Assembly (NCBI GenBank): GCA_045124465.1
Contig: JBGVLV010000009.1
Location: forward strand, 1-20,692
Length of the DNA: 20,692 bases
Source: Scatosoma sp045124465
GTDB taxonomy: Bacteria; Bacillota; Clostridia; Christensenellales; Borkfalkiaceae
Reading direction: 5' to 3'
Position numbers and translations under genes: made by a program. Below are positions 7,998 to 13,807 of the stretch, piece after piece (the first letter of the stretch is position 1; every line of letters begins with the position of its first letter). Below the pieces are notes generated by a model, which was not told the origin of the DNA, did no database searches, and saw only the letters and a list, made by a program, of their open reading frames with translations.

Positions 7998-9368
7998 TTA
8001 CGCTCTGTCGGCAGGCAACGACGCCGCCGCTATGCTCTGCCCTACGCGACGGTTCTTCTCGTCGGGCAAAGAAATATCCAACGCCGCGTATTCGGGATAT
8101 TCCGCCGCCAACGTCTTTTTACACGATTCGAGCAGGATATTGCCGCCCTTGCCGCCCGTTACGCGGCCGAGCAAAAGCATATGCCCGATGTCGTAGAACT
8201 TTGCGTAGAAAGGAATGGTATACGCGAGGTATACGCCGATATCCGAATAGATCTGCGCCGCAAGCGGGTCGTCCTTTTCCATCAGCGCCTGTATCTCTTT
8301 GAGCTTTTCCGCGGGGGTGCTGTTCGCTTTGAACTCGTACCCGCCCGCCTCCGCGAGCTTGATGACCGCGTCTTGCGAGAAGTATTTGCAACCCACGCCG
8401 ACGTCGCCGCTCCATTCGTCCTGCATAGCGTTTTCGTTGAAATCCACGGGCGCGAACGCAAGCTCGGAAAGCCAACCGTTGATACCGCCGTCGGCGTTGA
8501 TATAGCCGACCGCCTCGCTCGTACCCATCGCGATACCCAGCACCTTGTTGTCGCCGAGGTCGATACTGCCCGCGAGCGCCGTTACGTCGCCGTCGTTGGC
8601 TACTTCAAGGGGTACGTCGCCCATTTCTTTGGCTATGTTTATGTACATATTCTTGACGAAATCGCCGTGCTTTTGTTTGTCCACTTTGATGAACAACGAC
8701 GCGACCATGATCTTATTGTCCACGTACACGCCCGCCGAGGATACGCCGATACAGTCCACGCGCGGCATTTTGGACGCCGCCGTTTTCATCGCCGTAAGGA
8801 TCTCGTCGTAGTGGTATTGCGGGTCCTCCGTCGTCTTGGGGTGCCATACGACTTCTTCGCTGTACACCACTTCGCCGTCCACGACCGCGCTCACCTTTCT
8901 GTCGCTGCCGCCCGCGTCGAAACCGATACGGCAGCCTTTGAGGAAACCGCCGACTTTCATCGAGCAGTTCTTCGTTTCGGGAACGTCCTTTTCTTCCAGC
9001 CAAACGACCTCGAAAGGCTTTTCGTATACGCCGCTCATAAAGTCCACGTCGAACGCGCGCGCGCCCTGCAACGTGTACGCCTTTTTCAGTCCTTCGTATA
9101 TCTTCTTGCTGCCCGCCACGGAAATTTTATATCCGCCCACGACCCAAAGAATGGTCTTTGCGAGCCGTTCCGCGATACGGTAGTTGAGTTCGTCCTCCCC
9201 CGCGTCGTCGGAAAATCCCGTGTAGGAATAAATATAGTTATAGCCGCCGTTCCGTTCGACGACCAGCGTTATCTTCGCCGTCTTGCCGTTTGCCTTGACC
9301 TTTTCGTCGAACGACTCCAAAGCCTTTATCATCGGTTGAAAATTTTTGTCGAGTACCGGTCTTATCAT
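7998..9368 (-). CDS. ROK-type sugar kinase with an extra N-terminal domain, putative GlcNAc kinase
   Basis: The 456-residue protein has two parts. Residues about 147-456 show an actin-like ATPase fold of ROK/glucokinase type: phosphate-1 loop DAGGS at 151-155, GVSSAG at 208-213, catalytic-type NDGD at 258-261, phosphate-2 GIAMGTSEA at 278-286, and GWLSELAFAPVD following. The Cys-rich zinc motif of classical ROK proteins is not present; only a lone C327 occurs in that area. Residues 1-145 form an additional domain I cannot name (DVDFMSGVYEKPFEVV near 107-122). As first gene of an operon with nagB and nagA, it most likely phosphorylates GlcNAc or a related amino sugar; this is inference from context. 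No HTH is seen, so it is not a NagC-type repressor. The start has GGAGG nine bases upstream and its own promoter. Confidence 0.75.
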   Translation of the reverse strand: MIRPVLDKNFQPMIKALESFDEKVKANGKTAKITLVVERNGGYNYIYSYTGFSDDAGEDELNYRIAERLAKTILWVVGGYKISVAGSKKIYEGLKKAYTLQGARAFDVDFMSGVYEKPFEVVWLEEKDVPETKNCSMKVGGFLKGCRIGFDAGGSDRKVSAVVDGEVVYSEEVVWHPKTTEDPQYHYDEILTAMKTAASKMPRVDCIGVSSAGVYVDNKIMVASLFIKVDKQKHGDFVKNMYINIAKEMGDVPLEVANDGDVTALAGSIDLGDNKVLGIAMGTSEAVGYINADGGINGWLSELAFAPVDFNENAMQDEWSGDVGVGCKYFSQDAVIKLAEAGGYEFKANSTPAEKLKEIQALMEKDDPLAAQIYSDIGVYLAYTIPFYAKFYDIGHMLLLGRVTGGKGGNILLESCKKTLAAEYPEYAALDISLPDEKNRRVGQSIAAASLPADRA

Positions 9369-9406
9369 TTCGTACTTCCTCCCGTGTTTTCTGTTATTCT
9401 ACGTAT

Positions 9407-9435
9407 ATTATACTACTTTGTTTTTGCGCCCGCAA
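9407..9435 (-). promoter_or_regulatory. Promoter of the kinase-nagB-nagA operon
   Basis: Minus-strand TTGCGG (9435-9430), a 17-bp spacer and a perfect TATAAT (9412-9407). The predicted start leaves a leader of about 30 bases with GGAGG before the kinase ATG at 9368. Confidence 0.72.
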
Positions 9436-9436
9436 T

Positions 9437-9449
9437 AGAAATTATTTCT
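9437..9449. promoter_or_regulatory. Perfect palindrome AGAAAT-T-ATTTCT, candidate operator
   Basis: A 6-1-6 perfect inverted repeat sits one base upstream of the nag operon's -35 box, between the divergent promoters. Its position suits an activator or repressor of the nag operon. Which protein binds is unknown; AraC proteins more often use direct repeats. Confidence 0.4.
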
Positions 9450-9465
9450 CTGTTTTTATAAAATC

Positions 9466-9475
9466 TTTCGCGAAA
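9466..9475. promoter_or_regulatory. Palindrome TTTCGCGAAA, candidate operator
   Basis: A perfect 10-bp palindrome, 15 bp upstream of the -35 box of the AraC-type gene and between the two divergent promoters. Short palindromes occur by chance, so this is only a candidate site. Confidence 0.3.
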
Positions 9476-9490
9476 AACCAAACGAAATAT

Positions 9491-9519
9491 TTTACAAACG
9501 GGAAAAGGTATGGTATAAT
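9491..9519 (+). promoter_or_regulatory. Promoter of the AraC-family gene
   Basis: TTTACA (9491-9496), a 17-bp spacer and a perfect TATAAT (9514-9519). The expected transcription start is about seven bases further on, which is the A of the ATG at 9526, so the message would be leaderless or nearly so. Confidence 0.65.
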
Positions 9520-9525
9520 GTGGAT

Positions 9526-10407
9526 ATGGAAAAGAAAGCGCGGCAATTTTATATGCACAAGATCGCAAATCTTCTGAAAATACAGAAGATCGTCACGATA
9601 CACTATCAGGAACTGCCGGCAAGGTACGTTTCGCACGAGGAAACGCACGATTTCTGGGAGATCATTTACGCGGATAAAAAAGACGCATACGTCGTGACGG
9701 ACGGCGGGAAAAAGAATTTAAAACAGGGCGAGATGTTTTTCATCAAGCCGAACCAACCCCATTACGTGGAATGCAGCGACGAAGAAACGAATATTTTCAT
9801 CATCTCCTTCGAGTGCCGTTCGGAGAGTATGCGGTTCTTTTTCGATAAGCAATACCGCGTTCCCGATAACTATCGGTATCTGTTGCAAAACATTATGTCG
9901 GAGGCGACGGAAACGTTCGACCTGCCCGACTTCGACCCCGATTTAAAGAAGTTGGAGTTAAAAGAACACCCCAACCTCGGCGGCGAACAGATACTCAAAA
10001 ACTCCTTGGAGATATTGCTCATACAAATGTTGCGGAGCGCGAACAATCAGAGTTCGCCGCAGGAATTTTTCATTTCCAAGATAAATTCTTCCACCGAGTT
10101 ACAGGACGAGATCGTGCGTATGCTCACGGAACGGGTGTACGGGAATTTTTCGTTGGACGAACTGTGTATGGAATTGCATTACGGAAAGACCCATCTTTGT
10201 TCTTTTTTCCGTGAAAAGACGGGAATGAGCATTTACCAAACGTATCTGAAACTGAAAACGGACGAGGCGAAAAAGCTGATTCGGCAAAAGCGGTCTTTTG
10301 CGGAAATAACGGACAAGCTCTGTTTCGATTCGTTGTCGCATTTCAACTACGTATTCAAAAAGTACGCGGGCATGACCCCGGGCGAATACAAAGCCAGCAT
10401 AAAATAA
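9526..10407 (+). CDS. AraC-family transcriptional regulator, cupin sensor domain
   Basis: The 293-residue protein has an N-terminal cupin-like sensor (about 27-105: conserved His after the first strands, GEMFFIKPNQPHY at 68-80) and a C-terminal double helix-turn-helix DNA-binding domain (about 192-293). The latter shows the family pattern ELCMELHYGKTHLCSFF-type first helix pair, then GMSIYQTYLKLK and the closing FNYVFKKYAGMTPGEYK. It is divergent from the kinase-nagB-nagA operon with only 157 bp between the start codons, so it probably senses an amino sugar and controls that operon. The start is uncertain: GTG 9520 and ATG 9526 are in frame and neither has a ribosome site at normal distance from the predicted transcript start. 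Another ATG at 9553 is possible. Confidence 0.88.
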   Translation: MEKKARQFYMHKIANLLKIQKIVTIHYQELPARYVSHEETHDFWEIIYADKKDAYVVTDGGKKNLKQGEMFFIKPNQPHYVECSDEETNIFIISFECRSESMRFFFDKQYRVPDNYRYLLQNIMSEATETFDLPDFDPDLKKLELKEHPNLGGEQILKNSLEILLIQMLRSANNQSSPQEFFISKINSSTELQDEIVRMLTERVYGNFSLDELCMELHYGKTHLCSFFREKTGMSIYQTYLKLKTDEAKKLIRQKRSFAEITDKLCFDSLSHFNYVFKKYAGMTPGEYKASIK

Positions 10408-10410
10408 AAT

Positions 10411-10448
10411 TATCCCCAAGACATATCGCAGGATATACCTTGGGGATA
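10411..10448. terminator. Bidirectional terminator between AraC-type gene and GH32 gene
   Basis: Outer arms TATCCCCAAG and CTTGGGGATA enclose an inner stem ATATC-GCAG-GATAT with an AC/AC internal loop. It starts three bases after the AraC-type stop. The minus-strand side ends in ATTTTATTTTA, so it can also stop the convergent GH32 transcript. Confidence 0.75.
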
Positions 10449-10524
10449 TTTGTTCTCTTCTCTCCGCCAACGCCGTTTTTTGAGTTGTCATTATAATTAT
10501 AACGGGGTTACGTTTCACGAAATT

Positions 10525-12153
10525 CTATTTTTTCCAAATAGAATCGAGCGGGTATTTGACGGCTTGAACCTTTACGCCGTCGGAGATGACGAGCGGTTGC
10601 GTATCGGGCGTAGCGAAATAGGTGAGGCTGATCTCTCCGTTAATGAAGAATTCAAGACTGCGCGTATCCGCAAAAAGCCGAAAGCTCGGCGCGCCGTCTA
10701 AACAAAGCTCGTAAGACTTTCCGCTTGTCGCAACGATTTTTCTCGTCGCGGGCGTATAAGTAAACCCCTCTTTTCCGACGGTGAAAGTCACGGGTTTGTC
10801 ACCCTCCAAAGTGAAACAGTATTCCGCGGGCGTTTGCAAAAAACAGGTCCCGACAAGAACGATGGTTTGCGGTGTTCTTCGGAGTGTTTTCAAGTTTTCG
10901 TGCGGTTCTTTGAAAATTCGATAGCCTTTATCCGTTTTACGGAGCGTGAGTTTACAGAGCAAGCTCAACGACGAATGGAAACCGCTGCCGTCGAATACGT
11001 AACCGTCCGCGATAAAACAGCACATACCGTTTTCTTTCAGCCATGCCGTGTGGTAACGCACTTTGGGATCCGGATAATTGCTAAACGTTTGCCCCGCGTA
11101 AACGCTTTCCACGTCCCCGTAGTCAAGGAATCCGCCTTGTTCGACGGGAATGAATTTAAAATTCTCAAACCGCCCTACGCTATATTGACCGTGCCCGCCG
11201 TACATAACGTATAACTTTTCATTGCCGTCGAAAACTTCCATTTCAAAAAAGTCGGGACACTCGTGAAACTTTTCCCCTTTGGAAACAAGCGACCACGCCT
11301 TGCCGTCTTTTGAGGCGTAGACGGAGGTACTCCGTTCGTCGCCCACAGGTTCGTAAACGATGGCGACAAGACTGCCGTTGACTTCCAAAATCTTCGGGTC
11401 GCGCCAGTATTCCCCGTCGGGAACAGACAAGAACGGGTTGTTTTCAAAGCGTTTGAAAGTCATTCCGTCGTCAAGACTGTATAAAAGCATTTGACCTTCG
11501 TTCTGCGTAACGCGTGGTCTGCCGCGATACTGCAACGCCTGCAACGCGGTGTACGCCGCAATAACGGTCCCTTTGCCTTTGCCGAGTAGGTTATTCACGT
11601 CGACGAACGCGCTGCCCGACGCCACCGAGCATTTGCTGTTATACGGCATTATCGCGTCGGGGTATTCGGTGAAATGCACGCCGTCCTCACTTACCGCGTG
11701 TCCCCACGAAACGTTCACCCCGCCGTGACGGGAGGCAAAAGGATTATGCTGGAAATACGCGTTGAATTTTCCGTCTTTAAAAAATAAGCCGTTCGGGTCG
11801 TTCATCCAACCGCGCGCGGGTGAGAAATGGATCTGCTGACGGGTCGGCTCGCGGTATAGATCAGGGTATAAGCCCGTTTCTTTTTGGGGAGCGTCGCCCG
11901 TTTGGAAACCGTCGAAAAAATCCTCGGGAACCTCGTCGTCGCAAACGAGCGTAATCGCCTCGTTTTGATAATTCCCCAAATAGAGCGGAACGTAAAAATC
12001 CCTCGTTTTCCCCGAATGTGCCACGCCGATATGGAACTCGTGCGCGAGGGTATCCCCATCGTAAATTCGTATATAACGGTGGTTGTTGGGGTGTTCGTCA
12101 TGCACGGGGATATGAATATATTTTTTGTCGTTAGAAAAAATACGTTTTGCCAT
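10525..12153 (-). CDS. Glycoside hydrolase family 32 (fructan or sucrose hydrolase)
   Basis: The 542-residue enzyme carries all three GH32 signatures: WMNDPNG at 116-122 with nucleophile D119, RDP at 251-253 stabilising the transition state, and H-E298-C-P with the acid/base glutamate. Family members release fructose from sucrose, sucrose-6-phosphate, inulin or levan. There is an N-terminal segment of about 100 residues before the five-bladed propeller and the usual C-terminal beta-sandwich (about 405-542). No signal peptide is seen, so it acts inside the cell. I chose ATG 12153 because AAGG lies eight bases upstream; a TTG two codons earlier is too close to that site. No sugar transporter or fructokinase is adjacent. 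Codon use is looser than in the nag and pur genes (TTA, CTA and TCA occur). Confidence 0.9.
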   Translation of the reverse strand: MAKRIFSNDKKYIHIPVHDEHPNNHRYIRIYDGDTLAHEFHIGVAHSGKTRDFYVPLYLGNYQNEAITLVCDDEVPEDFFDGFQTGDAPQKETGLYPDLYREPTRQQIHFSPARGWMNDPNGLFFKDGKFNAYFQHNPFASRHGGVNVSWGHAVSEDGVHFTEYPDAIMPYNSKCSVASGSAFVDVNNLLGKGKGTVIAAYTALQALQYRGRPRVTQNEGQMLLYSLDDGMTFKRFENNPFLSVPDGEYWRDPKILEVNGSLVAIVYEPVGDERSTSVYASKDGKAWSLVSKGEKFHECPDFFEMEVFDGNEKLYVMYGGHGQYSVGRFENFKFIPVEQGGFLDYGDVESVYAGQTFSNYPDPKVRYHTAWLKENGMCCFIADGYVFDGSGFHSSLSLLCKLTLRKTDKGYRIFKEPHENLKTLRRTPQTIVLVGTCFLQTPAEYCFTLEGDKPVTFTVGKEGFTYTPATRKIVATSGKSYELCLDGAPSFRLFADTRSLEFFINGEISLTYFATPDTQPLVISDGVKVQAVKYPLDSIWKK

Positions 12154-12176
12154 AGCCAAAGCCTTGCCGATTTTTT

Positions 12177-12222
12177 ATGATTTTAATCATTATAACATAA
12201 CCGCGGAGAAAAATCTATCCGC
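12177..12222 (-). promoter_or_regulatory. Promoter and candidate operators of the GH32 gene
   Basis: A perfect TATAAT lies on the minus strand at 12194-12189, with only a poor -35 17 bp before it, which suggests activator dependence. Two inverted repeats flank it: ATGATT-TT-AATCAT at 12177-12190, across the end of the -10, and GCGGA-N10-TCCGC at 12203-12222, across the -35 region. Either could be a sugar-responsive operator. Confidence 0.45.
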
Positions 12223-12285
12223 TTTTTGTTTATGTTTTCTCATTTTTTGATATTGTCGGCTGAAGGGAAAGAAAACGAAAATATT

Positions 12286-12396
12286 CCCGATAAGGTCGCC
12301 ATGAAAAAAGCCTTATCGGGTATCTCCGATACTCCGCAAGCGGAGACCTCTCGGAGAGCGTCGCCACTTCGTGGCTCGCGCGAACCCTTCGGGTTC
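12286..12396. repeat. Run of consecutive hairpins containing a near-copy of the tRNA-Glu 3' end
   Basis: Four hairpins follow one another: CCCGATAAGG/CCTTATCGGG (12286-12320); TCTCCGA/TCGGAGA (12323-12357) enclosing CTCCG/CGGAG; GCCAC-TTC-GTGGC (12363-12375); GAACCC-TTC-GGGTTC (12382-12396). Bases 12286-12301 match the last 16 bases of the tRNA-Glu below (including CCA) at 15 of 16 positions, but on the opposite strand. No coding frame fits. It may be a REP/MITE-like element or a structured RNA. Confidence 0.55.
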
Positions 12397-12412
12397 TCGT
12401 AAAGGTCAAGCC

Positions 12413-12451
12413 AAAAAAAGAGAACAACCGCAAGGATTGTTCTCTTTTTTT
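12413..12451. terminator. Intrinsic terminator after tRNA-Glu
   Basis: An A7/T7-flanked stem GAGAACAA/TTGTTCTC with a CC-GCAA-GG inner loop. On the minus strand it starts right at the CCA end of the tRNA and ends in T7, so it terminates the tRNA transcript. It is symmetric and would also work for plus-strand RNA from the hairpin array. Confidence 0.85.
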
Positions 12452-12525
12452 GGTGACCTTATCGGGACTCGAACCCGAGTTTACGCCGTGAGAGGGCGTC
12501 GTCTTAACCGCTTGACCATAAGGCC
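12451..12525 (-). tRNA. tRNA-Glu (anticodon CTC)
   Basis: The 75-base gene folds as a normal cloverleaf: acceptor GGCCTTA with TAAGGTC (one G-U pair), D-arm GGTCAAGCGGTTAAGAC, anticodon stem ACGCC/GGCGT around loop CTCTCAC (anticodon CTC, reading GAG), variable AAAC, T-stem TCGGG/CCCGA with loop TTCGAGT. The discriminator is A and the CCA end is encoded (12453-12451). It has its own promoter and a terminator starting at the CCA. Confidence 0.95.
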
Positions 12526-12544
12526 TCTTAACTTTTGCTTATGT

Positions 12545-12573
12545 AGTATACCATATTTTTTCGGGAATATCAA
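12545..12573 (-). promoter_or_regulatory. Promoter of tRNA-Glu
   Basis: Minus-strand TTGATA (12573-12568), a 17-bp spacer and TATACT (12550-12545). It ends about 20 bases upstream of the mature tRNA 5' end. Confidence 0.7.
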
Positions 12574-12646
12574 CTGTTTTTCGCCGCAAAGCCGAAAATT
12601 TTTTCATTTTATTCCGCAATTTTTTCCCTTCTTTCCCTTTCATCGA

Positions 12647-12675
12647 AAACGGCGGGTGTTTTTCACCCGCCGTTT
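12647..12675. terminator. Intrinsic terminator after the DUF1858 gene
   Basis: A 12-bp perfect stem AAACGGCGGGTG/CACCCGCCGTTT closes a T5 loop, 17 bases downstream of the DUF1858 stop (minus strand). Symmetric A/T edges give a short tail either way. Confidence 0.75.
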
Positions 12676-12692
12676 CTCGCTTTTTTAACGTT

Positions 12693-12893
12693 TCAGTCTT
12701 CCAGACCTTCGTTCAGCTTTGCCAAAAGCGCGTCGAGATCCTCGCCGTGTACGGCTACCGCCTCCGCTACCGATTCGCCGTGCGCCATCGCGCAACCGAA
12801 ACAATGCATCCCCGCCGCCATCAGTATTTCGGGCGCGTTGGGGTTGATCTGCAAGCAATCCGCGATCAAAGTATCCGCAGTAATTTTAGCCAT
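12693..12893 (-). CDS. DUF1858 small redox-disulfide protein
   Basis: The 66-residue protein matches the DUF1858/TIGR03980 pattern: a helical start (TLIADCLQINPNAPEIL), then GMHCFGC with the paired cysteines C31 and C34, followed by an acidic helical end. Such proteins are associated with hybrid-cluster (prismane) proteins or occur fused to other redox domains; the Cys-x-x-Cys is thought to be redox active or to bind metal. Here it stands alone, with its own promoter, AAAGGAG ribosome site and terminator, and no hybrid-cluster protein beside it. Its partner cannot be told from this window. Confidence 0.85.
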   Translation of the reverse strand: MAKITADTLIADCLQINPNAPEILMAAGMHCFGCAMAHGESVAEAVAVHGEDLDALLAKLNEGLED

Positions 12894-12924
12894 TTTTTTC
12901 GTTCTCCTTTCGTTATTTTTATTT

Positions 12925-12953
12925 ATTGTAGCACTTTCTTCGTAATTTTACAA
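12925..12953 (-). promoter_or_regulatory. Promoter of the DUF1858 gene
   Basis: Minus-strand TTGTAA (12953-12948), a 17-bp spacer and TACAAT (12930-12925), with AAAGGAG just before the ATG. Confidence 0.6.
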
Positions 12954-12969
12954 CCGCTTACGCGCGGTT
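12952..12969 (-). terminator. Possible weak terminator after the PHP phosphatase gene
   Basis: AACCGC/GCGGTT arms around a 6-nt loop, 24 bases after the phosphatase stop. The minus-strand tail (GTAAAATT) is poor, and the arm overlaps the -35 of the next promoter, so termination here is doubtful. Confidence 0.3.
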
Positions 12970-12993
12970 TTTGGGAAAAGTTTTTTCCAGCGC

Positions 12994-13746
12994 TTAAAAA
13001 TACAGTCCGAATATCTTCTTTATCGGCGTATGCGCCACCTGCACGCGTTCTTTATTCAGGATCTTTTGCATATTTTCCTGCAACCGCTCCCATTCCTTTT
13101 CGAATCCCGCCGCGCAGACCGCCTTTTCCGCTTTTCGGTAATCGGGCGCGCGTTCCCCGCTATTATGCGTATCCGTACCCAAACAATGCACCAAGCCGTG
13201 TTTCAACAACGCATACGCGAAACGTTTGGTCGATCTATTCAAAAACGCCTGCGTATTCATCTGTATCAGACAGCCCATATCCACAAGCTCGGTCAAGATC
13301 GCGGGATCTTTCAAGACCGCCTCATAGCGTTCCACGTGCGCGACGATGGGCGTATAGCCCGTATCCGCGACGAACTCGGCGATACGCAAAAACAGGCTTT
13401 TCCGCCATTGCGCGCTGAACGGGAATTCCACGAGCACGCATTTCGTTCCCTCGATCGCGAGCGAGCAAAGCGCGTCGTTCGACGGATCGTTTACCCCCGT
13501 CAGATACACCTCTGCCCCGAGCCGCGTTTTTATCACTTCGGGTATGAACGGTTTGAGCTTTTCCATTGCCTCCGCCCGCATTTCGAAGAACTGCTCCAAA
13601 GACCGTTTTCTGCCGTAATAATGCGGCGTGAAAACGATCTCCGAAACGTCTTGATACAATTCGGACCGAATAAGTTCCGCTGCGTCTTTCAGCGATCTTG
13701 CCCCGTCGTCGATCTCCGGCAAGATATGCGTGTGGATATCTATCAT
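12994..13746 (-). CDS. PHP-domain tyrosine-protein phosphatase, CpsB/YwqE type
   Basis: The 250-residue protein is a metal-dependent phosphatase of the PHP superfamily. Metal ligands are visible in order: H5-T-H7 in MIDIHTHILPEIDDGA, H42 in TPHYY, E79 in GAEVYL, E107 in VEFPF, H137 in AHVER and D192-T-H194 in GTDTHN. In the family these enzymes remove phosphate from tyrosine kinases that control capsule or exopolysaccharide export. No kinase or polysaccharide gene is adjacent. It starts 61 bases after the purL stop with AAGGGGA upstream; I see no terminator in that gap, so it may be co-transcribed with the purine genes. Histidinol phosphatase is a related alternative, but the N-terminal motif favours CpsB. 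Confidence 0.85.
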   Translation of the reverse strand: MIDIHTHILPEIDDGARSLKDAAELIRSELYQDVSEIVFTPHYYGRKRSLEQFFEMRAEAMEKLKPFIPEVIKTRLGAEVYLTGVNDPSNDALCSLAIEGTKCVLVEFPFSAQWRKSLFLRIAEFVADTGYTPIVAHVERYEAVLKDPAILTELVDMGCLIQMNTQAFLNRSTKRFAYALLKHGLVHCLGTDTHNSGERAPDYRKAEKAVCAAGFEKEWERLQENMQKILNKERVQVAHTPIKKIFGLYF

Positions 13747-13807
13747 TTTCTTCCCCTTATCCTTTGCGCGCCCCTTTTTCCCTGACCTCGGACGCTTATT
13801 TTTTACT

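Noticed and set aside
6257..9461. Series of long plus-strand frames opposite nagA, nagB and the kinase
   Set aside because: All are codon-aligned shadows of well-supported genes and lack start signals or known domains.
10491..10502. Palindrome TTATAATTATAA downstream of GH32
   Set aside because: Purely A/T, short, in an A/T-rich gap between convergent genes; likely chance.
12371..12688. Plus-strand 105-codon frame
   Set aside because: It runs across a terminator, the tRNA-Glu gene and its promoter, so it cannot be a real gene.
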